Of a DNA stretch of 64,000 nucleotides, positions 8,033 through 16,138 are shown piece by piece (the stretch's first letter is position 1; each line of letters opens with the position of its first letter). Source of the stretch: Verrucomicrobiota bacterium (GTDB lineage Bacteria; Verrucomicrobiota; Verrucomicrobiia; Limisphaerales; Pedosphaeraceae); the NCBI GenBank assembly GCA_021325145.1, contig JAJPHR010000051.1:1-64000 (forward strand), written 5' to 3'. The notes beneath the pieces are model-generated. The model was not told the origin of the DNA. It saw only the letters and a list, made by a program, of their open reading frames with translations, and made no database searches. The position numbers were made by a program, and so were the translations under genes.

Positions 8033-8596
8033 ATGTCCCCAACTCCGAACTGCGAATCCATGGAAGACCTGGTGGAGGAATACTACCAGGTGCTCTACCG
8101 TTTTGCCTTCAGCTTGAGCCGCAACCCGGTCGATGCCGCCGATCTGACTCAGGAAACCTTCTATATCGCCCAAACCAAGATCCATCAATTGCGCAACCTG
8201 GCGAAGGTGAAGACTTGGTTATTCACGACGTTGATGCGTGAATTCCTGCAAAAGCGCCGGCACGAAAAGAAGTTTTCCAAATTCAAATTGGAGGAGGTCG
8301 AGGAGGAACTCCCGAACATCACGTCGGATCACGTCGTGCGATTGGATTCCCGGTTTGTCGTGGCTGCGTTGCATTCACTGGATGAAAGTTTCCGCGCGCC
8401 GCTCTCGCTGTTTTACCTTGACGGCATTGCGTACAAGGAAATCGCCCGGGTTTTGAAGCTGCCGATTGGCACGGTGATGTCGAGGCTCGCGCGCGGGAAG
8501 GAGCAACTCCGGCGCAAGCTGGCCGTGGTGGTGCAGGAACGAGAATGCACTGTCGGGGCAGGGGAGCTGGCCGTGAATGCGGCGTGTTTGAATTGA
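8033..8596 (+). CDS. ECF-type RNA polymerase sigma factor
   Basis: A 187-residue sigma factor. Region 2 is seen around residues 8-75 ('LYRFAFSLSRNPVDAADLTQ', then 'LRNLAKVKTWLFTTLMREFL'), and region 4 with its helix-turn-helix around residues 120-165 ('DGIAYKEIARVLKLPIGTVM'). The start at 8033 is the ATG that opens 'SPTPNCESMEDLVEEYY'. The frame is open much further upstream, but that part overlaps doxX and has no sigma similarity. No anti-sigma gene follows; the next gene is on the opposite strand. Pairing with DoxX suggests the membrane protein or its redox output could be linked to sigma control, which is inference only. Confidence 0.88.
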   Translation: MSPTPNCESMEDLVEEYYQVLYRFAFSLSRNPVDAADLTQETFYIAQTKIHQLRNLAKVKTWLFTTLMREFLQKRRHEKKFSKFKLEEVEEELPNITSDHVVRLDSRFVVAALHSLDESFRAPLSLFYLDGIAYKEIARVLKLPIGTVMSRLARGKEQLRRKLAVVVQERECTVGAGELAVNAACLN

Positions 8597-8662
8597 CTTT
8601 CCAATTCTGCCGGCGAAGTGCGAGACAAGCTTCAGGCTGCGAACGGCGGTTACGAACTGAAT

Positions 8663-9214
8663 TCACGCGCTCTCATCGAAGGCGGGCAGGCCATCGATGC
8701 TCTTTTGGTTTTTGACGGCGCGATATTCTGCCAGCTTCTCCTGACCATGATTGGCCGCCCAACGGTCGAGTGTGTCCCGCTGATTTCGAAAATCGAACAT
8801 CGGCACCGCGTAGCCGCAGGAAGTTGAAACTCGCGTGATGGTCATGTGAACGAACGCCCGGGTGCCGGGATTTGCCGGAAAGCGGACAGCAAACTCATCA
8901 AAGCGGTCGTGCCCGGGGACAATGATCCGGCCGTGTCCGTGCAGTCGGACAATTTTCGGTGGGCCGTCAAACGCGCAGAACATGATTACGATGCGGCCAT
9001 TCTCACGCAGATGGGCTGCGGTTTCAGCGCCGCTGCCCGTGTAATCCTGATAGACCGCCTCCAACGGCCCGAGAATGCGGAAAGACTCGCCACCCTTGGG
9101 AGACACATTGACATGGCCGTCCTCGCAGAGAGGCGCCGTTGCCACAAAGAAAACACGCTGCTGGGCAATCCAGGCCGCAAGTTCAGGATCGATGTTTTCG
9201 CATTGCTTGCTCAT
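8663..9214 (-). CDS. pyridoxamine 5'-phosphate oxidase-fold flavin protein
   Basis: A 183-residue protein of the PPOX split-barrel class. Visible motifs are 'QRVFFVATAPLCEDGHVNVS' with 'PKG' (the FMN-binding strand pair), 'YQDYTGSGAETAAHLRENGR', 'IVIMFCAFDGPPKIVRLHG' and a C-terminal 'TSCGYAVPMFDF'. Members bind FMN, or sometimes F420 or heme; this subgroup is usually annotated as a PPOX family protein without a known substrate. It is not PdxH itself, since the PLP-site residues of that enzyme are not recognisable. It stands alone between the sigma factor and the HAD gene. Confidence 0.82.
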   Translation of the reverse strand: MSKQCENIDPELAAWIAQQRVFFVATAPLCEDGHVNVSPKGGESFRILGPLEAVYQDYTGSGAETAAHLRENGRIVIMFCAFDGPPKIVRLHGHGRIIVPGHDRFDEFAVRFPANPGTRAFVHMTITRVSTSCGYAVPMFDFRNQRDTLDRWAANHGQEKLAEYRAVKNQKSIDGLPAFDESA

Positions 9215-9373
9215 GAACGCCGCGGTTGAGGGACACGTAACTTTACAGAGCTAGCATAACTGACCGGACCTAACAAGCGCAGTCGCTGGCAACATGTGCC
9301 GGAGCGACGAAGCATCGGGCGAGAGGATGTTTCGTTATCCACCCGGCAGAAGTCGCAGCGCCAACGGCTTGAT

Positions 9374-9700
9374 CTAATCGACATGCTTCTCAATGATGCG
9401 CCCAGCCAATACGGGCCAGGACGCCTCCTTTTGCACGTCATAAACGAACGGAGCGACACACGTCGAAGGCATGTCGTCGATGATAATATCCGGTTTGGCG
9501 CTGAAGCCCTCGAAGAAATCAGCCAGCCGATGAAGCGCCGCGACATTGCGGCAGTAGTCCGCGCCGTTGGTGGACCACAGAAAAAGATGGCAGCCCGCAT
9601 CCCGCAAGCGTTGCAAACCTTCCCGTGCTCCTTCCAGCAACTTCCCGTTGGCATCCACCAACGTCAGATCGACATCCACAAAAACATTGGCGTTCTTCAT
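9374..9700 (-). CDS. small HAD-superfamily hydrolase-like protein
   Basis: A 108-residue HAD-fold protein. Motif I 'FVDVDLTLVD' carries the DxD pair, motif II is the Ser/Thr in 'FLWSTNGADY', and motif IV is 'KPDIIIDDMP'. No clear motif III lysine with a cap domain is present, so this is a minimal C0-type HAD. The ATG at 9700 follows an AAGG and begins right before motif I; the 12 extra codons upstream are not conserved-looking. The 3' half is short, so activity against a small phosphorylated substrate is plausible but unproven. Confidence 0.7.
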   Translation of the reverse strand: MKNANVFVDVDLTLVDANGKLLEGAREGLQRLRDAGCHLFLWSTNGADYCRNVAALHRLADFFEGFSAKPDIIIDDMPSTCVAPFVYDVQKEASWPVLAGRIIEKHVD

Positions 9701-9798
9701 CCATGCGACCTTACGTTCTTTCGCTGGCAAGGCCAACTTGGAATCGGGCCCGGCCGGCTGCGCATCTCGCGGCTATGTAGCGACACGCTTCCAACGCG

Positions 9799-11445
9799 TC
9801 AGGGTGGCATTCTGCCGCCGAATTTGGTGCCATTATCGGCGGCCAGGTCCGCTGCAAGGATTTTCCTAATGCCGGCGAAAAAAGCCTCGGCCATTTGTTG
9901 ATCGCCCTCAGTCGTGAAATGCACCGGATCGGTGAACTTCCGGTGGTCGCCGTCCAAATGAGGATGGGTGTCAACGAAGCAGACTTCCGGATGTTCCTGT
10001 GTCAACTGTTCGAGGATCGCGGTCTGAACTTCATTGGCCTTGATCTGCCAGTCGATCAGCGGCGTCGTGCGGCGATAGAAATCAATGACCCGCGAATCGC
10101 TCCGCGCATTAATCGCCATGGAATAATCGGCCAGGACAAGACGAATTCGGTTCGTAACCGCGAAGTCGATGAGTTGACGATAGGCGGCGGCGCATTCGGT
10201 TTGCAATGCGTTCGTTACCGCCGGGATTCCGGCCAGCTCCACTTTGTGCCGCTGGTTGAACCGAAAAATTTTGAACCCGTATTCGGCTTCACCGAGTAGC
10301 TTGAGCGGGCGATCTTTCAGCACGGGCTGATTCCTGGCAAAGGCGCGCGGTAATGATTCCGAAATCAAGTGGAAGCCGTTCAATCCATGATAGGAGAGAA
10401 TCATGTCCGGCTTCAGCGGGAGAATATCCGTGGCCAGGCGGGCAAGGTTGTTTTTCAAATCGTACGCCGGAATCCCGGCATTGATGACCTCAACGCGTTG
10501 GCGCAACTTGAGCCGCTCTTGGATCATCTGCTCCAGCAACTCCGGCCAGGGCCGGTCGTCTGCGGTCACGCCGAGGCCGAAGGTGGTGGATTCGCCCAGG
10601 GCCACAATGCGGTACGCGCCGCCTTTTTCTTCGGAGATTTCCGGGCCGCGAAAGCCTTTGCGGTTGATGGTGATTGCGTTTTGAAAATACCTGGCGCGGG
10701 TGGCGGGCCGCAAAACAAATGGCAGAACGCTTCGCGGGTCAGGCATGAAAATGGTCCGCGACAAAAAACCATACTGTTCCCGGCATGCGTGCGACCACCG
10801 CTCGTAAGCGATGGGATGGCGGCTGCCGATTTCGAATGAATAATATCCGCGGCTCGGGTCGGTCGCCGTCACGGCCAGCCAGCGGATGATTAAATCGGAC
10901 GCCGGCAGAATGACGACCAGCAAGATCAGGGTATTGATCGCAACCACCCCGAAAGCGCCCAGGCGGAACCAGACCTGGCAAAGGACCAGCAGGCAGAGAA
11001 GCACGGCCAACCCGGCATGGAATGCGCCGCGCTGATTCTGCAGGTAACCACCGATCAGCCAAATCCAGCTTCCGCACAAAGCCCACACCATTGCCGGAGC
11101 GCGCCAGTTCCGCTTCGCCCCTGCTTCGTCCACTCTGGCCCGCGTCAATCCGACGCAAGCAGCGACCAGCCACCCCAAGGCGCCGTAGTAATTGTCCCAG
11201 GCGCGGCTGGCCAGCAGCAAACTGACCGTGGCCAGCGCCGTGCCCAGCCAGACGAGGCGACGACACCAAACGAGGCCTCCGTTTCCACCCCGCATCCCGC
11301 TTACCTGCGCAACGGCAATCGCAAAGATAACCAAAACAAGACCAACGATGACTGCCAAGGGTGCCTGGCCCCAAATCGCCATGACCACAGCGCAGCTTGC
11401 CAGGAGTAATTGCGCCAGCCCTCGGAGTAGCGCGGCCAGACTCAC
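9799..11445 (-). CDS. membrane-anchored SGNH/GDSL-type hydrolase
   Basis: About 548 residues. The first 200 contain six or so hydrophobic helices ('LLRGLAQLLLASCAVVMAIW', 'LAVIVGLVLVIFAIAVAQV', 'VVAINTLILLVVILPASDLI'). The remainder is an exported SGNH hydrolase domain: block I 'IVALGESTTFGLGV' with the nucleophile Ser, block II Gly in 'VINAGIPAYD', block III 'YHGLNGFH', and the C-terminal catalytic pair in 'DPVHFTTEGD'. Such domains deacylate or acylate glycans and lipids. The start is taken as GTG at 11443-11445, which overlaps the stop of the upstream gene as GTGA and implies translational coupling. An ATG at 11517 is the alternative. Confidence is high for the hydrolase fold and low for the substrate. 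Confidence 0.78.
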   Translation of the reverse strand: MSLAALLRGLAQLLLASCAVVMAIWGQAPLAVIVGLVLVIFAIAVAQVSGMRGGNGGLVWCRRLVWLGTALATVSLLLASRAWDNYYGALGWLVAACVGLTRARVDEAGAKRNWRAPAMVWALCGSWIWLIGGYLQNQRGAFHAGLAVLLCLLVLCQVWFRLGAFGVVAINTLILLVVILPASDLIIRWLAVTATDPSRGYYSFEIGSRHPIAYERWSHACREQYGFLSRTIFMPDPRSVLPFVLRPATRARYFQNAITINRKGFRGPEISEEKGGAYRIVALGESTTFGLGVTADDRPWPELLEQMIQERLKLRQRVEVINAGIPAYDLKNNLARLATDILPLKPDMILSYHGLNGFHLISESLPRAFARNQPVLKDRPLKLLGEAEYGFKIFRFNQRHKVELAGIPAVTNALQTECAAAYRQLIDFAVTNRIRLVLADYSMAINARSDSRVIDFYRRTTPLIDWQIKANEVQTAILEQLTQEHPEVCFVDTHPHLDGDHRKFTDPVHFTTEGDQQMAEAFFAGIRKILAADLAADNGTKFGGRMPP

Positions 11446-13013
11446 GACGAAGTTTGTCCTTGTCCCTTCGGCGCTTCGCCAGTTTGGCCGGCCTGCCCCC
11501 CAGCGGGCTTGCCCCACTCGTCAAGATCATCCGCCGGCCGCGTTCTTCTGGTGATGGGAAGGCAAAGCGCTATCAGAAGCGTGATGAGACCAGCCCACCA
11601 AGCCACCGCAAAGAACAAGGCCAACGTCCCCAACATTAGACAAATCCAAAGTGTTGCTTGAAATCCGCGAGCCCGGACCAGCGGTTCCGGTTCGCGCTGG
11701 AGCATCTTGATGGTCAGAACCGATTCGAAGATGCGCCACACGCCGAACAGCAAAGCCGCGATAAGAATAATGTAAACATACGCCGGTGTGCTTCCACCGG
11801 TTTTCACCGCGAACCCTTTTTCCGGCTGGACGGTGAGTTGCCAAAGAATGCCGGCTTCTCCAAGCAACGGGGCATCGCTCACATTGGAGAGCAGCCGGGG
11901 AACTGCCAGCACGCCGTTCGGAAGCTCCCAGACCGTGGCCAGCATTTCAGCCGCCAGCGGATAGGCGCGATCAAAGCGCCCATTCTTCCGGGCAGCGCCA
12001 ATTCCAAACGCGCAAGCGGCGACCCCATAACCGCCCACGACCGGGCCGGCATCAACATCCATCATCCAGTCACCCCTCGGCACATCCTTCGCATGCTCGC
12101 GATAACCGGCTGCGGTAATGCGCTCCTGCCAGAAGAATTTGTCATAGGCCTGATACCACTGTTTCGCTTGGGCCGGCCACAGCTCCGGAGCAGTCAGGCA
12201 CATGTAGGAGTTGCCGCAACCGCGCGCGTCATTGTGCGGACGTCCCGTCTTGGCATCGGCGGAGTATGGCGGTAATTGGTGGCGGCTGGCTTTGCCACCG
12301 ATGAATGCCCGCACGGACCGGGCGACAAACTTGGAGTGATCGGTTCCCAGCACCGCGTCGGCCCGCCGGATGCAATAAATGGCAGCCATGACGTCGCCCG
12401 GGTAGCACTCCCCCGGATAATCATCGAGCAACCCGCTGGGACTGGCGTCCAGTTCTTCGGCAAACGTCTCGACCTGGTCGCGCAACAATTCGAGATGCGC
12501 GCCATCATGCAGCAACTTTTCCCGACTGGTCAGCGCGGCAATCACGAGCATCCGGTAAAAGACGTTCTCGCGATGCAGATAGTCGTCGCCCCAGTGCTTC
12601 TTCACCCAGGCGGCATGTCTTGGATCAATGACCAACTCGGAAGCGGCCATAATGGCGTCTTTAGAAAAAACCTTCGGCTCCATGCCGGGCGTGTGGTCGC
12701 CCGCATCCCAGGCATCTTGCAAATTCTCCATCGCCCAAAGGTAAAACACCGAACCGAACAGCGGCCATTCCGTGCCGGAAATATTGTTGGTCGAAAGGTC
12801 CTCGGGTTTGCCGCTGGCCACCCGCTCCCGAGCCCAGGCCGCGTACCGCGGCGTCAAATTGCGCTGGAGCCGCCAGGCGGCTTTGGGGATGCCCGGCCGT
12901 TGGAGAGCTGAATCCTGCAGGCTCAAAAAGGCGCGGCCAGCCGGGTAAATGAAAAACAACGCCGCCAGCACCGCCAAAACAACCGAGTTGATGCAAATAA
13001 TTTTGCGAATCAT
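11442..13013 (-). CDS. membrane-tethered exported alpha-helical protein of unknown function
   Basis: A 523-residue protein with an N-terminal signal anchor ('ICINSVVLAVLAALFFIYPA'), a roughly 370-residue extracytoplasmic region rich in paired helices, and three C-terminal membrane helices ('AYVYIILIAALLFGVWRIF', 'ATLWICLMLGTLALFFAVAW', 'GLITLLIALCLP'). The middle part ('WGDDYLHRENVFYRMLVIAA', 'GGYGVAACAFGIGAARKNGR') has the spacing of an alpha/alpha-barrel, and the 'ENxxY' segment recalls linalool dehydratase-isomerase-like proteins, but this is a weak impression. The stop overlaps the start of the downstream SGNH hydrolase by four bases, so the two products are likely made together and may act on the same envelope substrate. 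The ATG at 13013 is chosen because it directly precedes the anchor helix. Confidence 0.65.
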   Translation of the reverse strand: MIRKIICINSVVLAVLAALFFIYPAGRAFLSLQDSALQRPGIPKAAWRLQRNLTPRYAAWARERVASGKPEDLSTNNISGTEWPLFGSVFYLWAMENLQDAWDAGDHTPGMEPKVFSKDAIMAASELVIDPRHAAWVKKHWGDDYLHRENVFYRMLVIAALTSREKLLHDGAHLELLRDQVETFAEELDASPSGLLDDYPGECYPGDVMAAIYCIRRADAVLGTDHSKFVARSVRAFIGGKASRHQLPPYSADAKTGRPHNDARGCGNSYMCLTAPELWPAQAKQWYQAYDKFFWQERITAAGYREHAKDVPRGDWMMDVDAGPVVGGYGVAACAFGIGAARKNGRFDRAYPLAAEMLATVWELPNGVLAVPRLLSNVSDAPLLGEAGILWQLTVQPEKGFAVKTGGSTPAYVYIILIAALLFGVWRIFESVLTIKMLQREPEPLVRARGFQATLWICLMLGTLALFFAVAWWAGLITLLIALCLPITRRTRPADDLDEWGKPAGGQAGQTGEAPKGQGQTSS

Positions 13014-13084
13014 GTTTGAGGCCGACGTGAGGCTTCGAATCGATTTCACCTCCCATCCCCGCGTCATAAGTCGCTTCGCGTGGC

Positions 13085-13102
13085 GGCGTGCAGAGGACTG
13101 CC
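13085..13102 (+). repeat. 18-bp dispersed repeat, copy 1
   Basis: GGCGTGCAGAGGACTGCC here is identical to 30331-30348. It lies in the 267-base gap between the exported helical protein and folA. It is followed by GGGCGCGCGCTCCCGTGCGCGCC, which can fold on itself. Confidence 0.65.
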
Positions 13103-13280
13103 GCCCTGCCATCGTGCCGGTAGGGCGCGCGCTCCCGTGCGCGCCGCACGTGTGTCCAAAGCGCACTTAATTATGACGCTGCGTATGGCCTGTCCCGAAT
13201 CTATCCTTCCGCCCGCCTCGAATCAAGAACCGCGATTGCATTTGCGCTCGGCTTTCGTTCCGAGCACCATTGTCCGCGTA

Positions 13281-13751
13281 GTGAAACACTTCAAAGCCAT
13301 TGCCGCCATGTCCGAGAACCGTGTGATCGGTGAGGGCAGCCGAATTCCCTGGCATTTGCCGGAAGATTTCAAGTGGTTCAAGAAAATGACGACGGGACAG
13401 GTAATCGTAATGGGACGCAAGACCTTTGAGTCCATCGGCAGGCCGCTGCCCAACCGCGAAACCATCGTTCTGAGCCGTTCCAATTTCCAATATCCAGGCG
13501 TGCGCGTTATCACCGGGCTGGCCGAGCTCGACCCAGCCCGCGAAACCCGCAACGTCTTTATTTGTGGCGGCGCGCAGATTTACGAGCAGGCCCTGCTGCT
13601 GTGTTCGGATTTGTACCTCACGCTCGTCAAGCGTGTGGTTGCCGGTGACGTGTTTTTCCCGCGTTTCGAAGATCGCTTTCGATTATTCGAAGAGATACAG
13701 GATGGTCCGGACTTTAAAATCCTCCACTACCGCAATCCTGATTTGACTTGA
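13281..13751 (+). CDS. folA: dihydrofolate reductase
   Basis: A 156-residue DHFR that reduces dihydrofolate to tetrahydrofolate with NADPH. The fold is complete: 'FKAIAAMSENRVIG' (first strand), 'IPWHLPEDFKWFKKMT' with the active-site acidic residue, 'VIVMGRKTFESIGRPLPNR' (NADPH site), 'IVLSR', 'VFICGGAQIYEQALL' and 'LYLTLV'. The start is a GTG at 13281, placed because the family begins only three to five residues before 'AIAAM'; an ATG-started form would add 36 or more residues without similarity. No thyA is adjacent. Confidence 0.93.
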   Translation: MKHFKAIAAMSENRVIGEGSRIPWHLPEDFKWFKKMTTGQVIVMGRKTFESIGRPLPNRETIVLSRSNFQYPGVRVITGLAELDPARETRNVFICGGAQIYEQALLLCSDLYLTLVKRVVAGDVFFPRFEDRFRLFEEIQDGPDFKILHYRNPDLT

Positions 13752-13766
13752 AGGAAAACTGCGATC

Positions 13767-14720
13767 TCAGCTTGCGGCGCGGCGCTTTGAACCGGCACGG
13801 CGGGGCTTCATGGTTTGCATCGCGCGGGTGTTGCGGACTTTTCGAAGCCGCTTGGCGCCGGTTTTTAACAGAAACTCCAGTTCGGTTTTTTTGATTTCCA
13901 CCTGCCGGTTGAGCGATTCAAGCCGGTCTCTTAATTGCCCTTTGGCCTCGTCCAGTTCCTGCTGAATGGTGCGGGCGCTGGATCGCACCAGGGCAACGCC
14001 TGAATGGTGACCCACTTCCAGGCCGCTCCCGCCGATGCGCACGGGAAATTCGTCTTCAGCAAAACCCGAACCGCGATATTTCAAAACCCGAAGACTGCGC
14101 GAACTGGTCGATTTGCCCGGGTGATGTTGCAGGTTCACCACGCAATCGGCCATGAATTGCATAAAGCTGTGCCGCTGGGAAGTGAATGGATCATCATTCT
14201 CCACCTGAGCGGTGACGATCGCGGTGAGGTCGGCCTCCAGCAGCCAATCGCGGACACGAAACATCTCATGGCGTTCCGCCGTCCGGTCGCCCAACAGGGA
14301 CAGCAAGGCATCCAACGAGTCAAACACGATCCTCCGCGCGCCAACTTCGCCGCTCACGAGCTTGATCCCAGCCAGCATACCGGTCAGATAAAGCTCAATC
14401 GACTTCAGCGCGCTTGGACGGATGCGCGCATCGAGAATGACCAGCTTATCCTTCTCCAGTTCACCCAGGTTCCAGCCGAACGCCGCCGCGTCCTCGATGA
14501 GTTGGCGCGGGCTTTCCTGGAAGGTCACCAGAATGCCCGGCTCGCCACGCGACGCTCCCGTCACGAGGGTCTGAAGCGCGAAGACAGTTTTCCCGGAGCC
14601 GGGACCGCCCATGACCAGCGTAGTTCGGTCCTCGGGCAGACCGCCGCCGGTGATGTCGTCGAAGCCTTGGATACCTGTCGCTACTTTCGTCAACCCGCCA
14701 CGCTTTTTAGTGTGCAGCAT
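13767..14720 (-). CDS. single-domain KaiC-like RecA-fold ATPase with coiled-coil tail
   Basis: A 317-residue protein. Residues 10-240 form one KaiC/RadA-type domain: 'TGIQGFDDITGGGLPEDRT', Walker A 'GGPGSGKT' (residues 38-45), 'ILVTFQESPRQLIEDA' at the catalytic-glutamate position (Gln-Glu rather than Glu-Glu), and Walker B 'RRIVFDSLDALLSLL'. The tail from about residue 245 is a charged coiled coil ('QQELDEAKGQLRDRLESLNR') ending in a Lys/Arg-rich stretch. Clock KaiC has two such domains plus CII phosphosites, which are missing, and no kaiA or kaiB is nearby. It is therefore a signalling or DNA-associated KaiC relative, not a clock protein. Confidence 0.83.
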   Translation of the reverse strand: MLHTKKRGGLTKVATGIQGFDDITGGGLPEDRTTLVMGGPGSGKTVFALQTLVTGASRGEPGILVTFQESPRQLIEDAAAFGWNLGELEKDKLVILDARIRPSALKSIELYLTGMLAGIKLVSGEVGARRIVFDSLDALLSLLGDRTAERHEMFRVRDWLLEADLTAIVTAQVENDDPFTSQRHSFMQFMADCVVNLQHHPGKSTSSRSLRVLKYRGSGFAEDEFPVRIGGSGLEVGHHSGVALVRSSARTIQQELDEAKGQLRDRLESLNRQVEIKKTELEFLLKTGAKRLRKVRNTRAMQTMKPRRAGSKRRAAS

Positions 14721-14839
14721 ATTGGGGCCTCATGGTCAGGGGAAGAACGCGAAATGACAAGAGCCAAATCAAGATGTTGTTCACCAGTTATTCACCGTCC
14801 AAAGCCGGGGCTCCATGGCGCAGATTGCCAAGCTGTGAT

Positions 14840-16132
14840 TTAGGGCGACGGATCCTTGGGAGAACGCCGCGGTTCGACTCCTCGCGCCGGCGGCGCGTTG
14901 GTTTTGTGCGTCTTAAATGCCGAGCGCAGGAGCCAATGGTGCTTGAGTCCCTGGATAAATTGATCGCTGTGCACCACTACATCGGAAAGGTGAGTGAGGA
15001 TGTTGGTATTGACCTGCACCTGGTTATTCAAGTTACTTGTAATGTTGGCGAGGCTGTCGAGGGAGCGGCTCAGTTCATCCGCCAGGTTCGCGAGATTCGT
15101 ATTGGCGTTGATGAGGGTCGCGTTGGCATTGGTCAGCGCCAAGTCCAATTGCGCGTGCGTGTTTGTCGGTATCAACCATTCCCCCAACGATCCCTCCGGG
15201 TTGCGCAATTGCGCGGTGATGGTGTTCAGATTGCTGACCATGGGCCGCGCATTTTCGGCCACCACGTTCAGGTTCGAGGTCAGCGCCGTGCTGTTCGACA
15301 AAACACGGGAGAGATCGTTGGTGAGCCGGAGAAAATTCGGCAACGCAACTTCGACCTGTGATACCAGGCGTTCGGCCCGTTCACTGAGCGCAGGTGATTC
15401 GTCGGTCGGCATTCTGTAGATGTTTGTTTTGGCAAAAAAATCAAAAACGGCGGTCTGGTCGTTCCAGACGCCGGTGATTTGCTTCCCCTCTTTGCCGCGC
15501 ATATCGATCACTCGAATGTATTTTTTATAGGCCGCCACTTGTTGGAGCAGCTCCGGGGAGAGTGGCTGCAAGGCTTTGATCACACGATTTGTGCCCGTGG
15601 CATCATAGATTTCCTCGGCCAGCTTCCATTTGCCCAACTCCGGCAGGTTATGTGCTTCAGTTATCGAAATGTTCTGGAGGGGATTGAACAAATAAATCGG
15701 GTAACCATTCGTGCCCTTGGTAACCTCCACCACTCGTTTGCCGAGCAAATCCGCCGAGGTGAGTTGCGCGCGCGAACCTTGAGTCCAGAGATAGCCGATA
15801 TATTTGTGCGCCTGGGTGTTTTTGACGTCGAATTGCAAATAGACGTTGTGTTCCCAGTCATCGGCCGGCGCCGCGGTTACCTCGGTGATCTCGCCGACAT
15901 CGAATCCCATCATTTGGACTGGATCGCCGGGTTTCAAACCCGTTGCGCGATCGGCCCAGATGTAAAAAGGCGCCTTGGCTTCGAACCACCCTTTACGTTC
16001 GGCAGTCTTATACAAATAATATCCAAAGCCGAACAAGAGCAGCAGCGTTGCAAGCAACACGAACCAGCCTACCGCCCTTTCCATGCGATTGAGCCGGGTG
16101 CGTAATTGAGGGGTAAGATCCTGCAGTGCCAT
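14840..16132 (-). CDS. mlaD: MlaD-like MCE-domain substrate-binding protein
   Basis: A 430-residue inner-membrane-anchored protein of the Mla/MCE phospholipid transport family. A transmembrane helix ('AVGWFVLLATLLLLFGFGYY', about 21-40) is followed by an MCE domain near residues 50-140 ('ATGLKPGDPVQMMGFDVGEI', 'DLLGKRVVEVTKGTNGYPIY'). The long C-terminal part is helical with regularly spaced Asn and Leu ('LTSNLNVVAENARPMVSNL'), as in MCE proteins that form periplasmic tunnels or needles. It is the third gene of an mlaE-mlaF-mlaD operon, six bases after mlaF. At 430 residues it is longer than E. coli MlaD (183), closer to the extended MCE forms. Confidence 0.85.
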   Translation of the reverse strand: MALQDLTPQLRTRLNRMERAVGWFVLLATLLLLFGFGYYLYKTAERKGWFEAKAPFYIWADRATGLKPGDPVQMMGFDVGEITEVTAAPADDWEHNVYLQFDVKNTQAHKYIGYLWTQGSRAQLTSADLLGKRVVEVTKGTNGYPIYLFNPLQNISITEAHNLPELGKWKLAEEIYDATGTNRVIKALQPLSPELLQQVAAYKKYIRVIDMRGKEGKQITGVWNDQTAVFDFFAKTNIYRMPTDESPALSERAERLVSQVEVALPNFLRLTNDLSRVLSNSTALTSNLNVVAENARPMVSNLNTITAQLRNPEGSLGEWLIPTNTHAQLDLALTNANATLINANTNLANLADELSRSLDSLANITSNLNNQVQVNTNILTHLSDVVVHSDQFIQGLKHHWLLRSAFKTHKTNAPPARGVEPRRSPKDPSP

Positions 16133-16138
16133 GGTGCG

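Noticed and set aside
13767..14720. Circadian clock protein KaiC
   Set aside because: Only one RecA domain, no CII phosphosites, no kaiA/kaiB; kept as KaiC-like ATPase.
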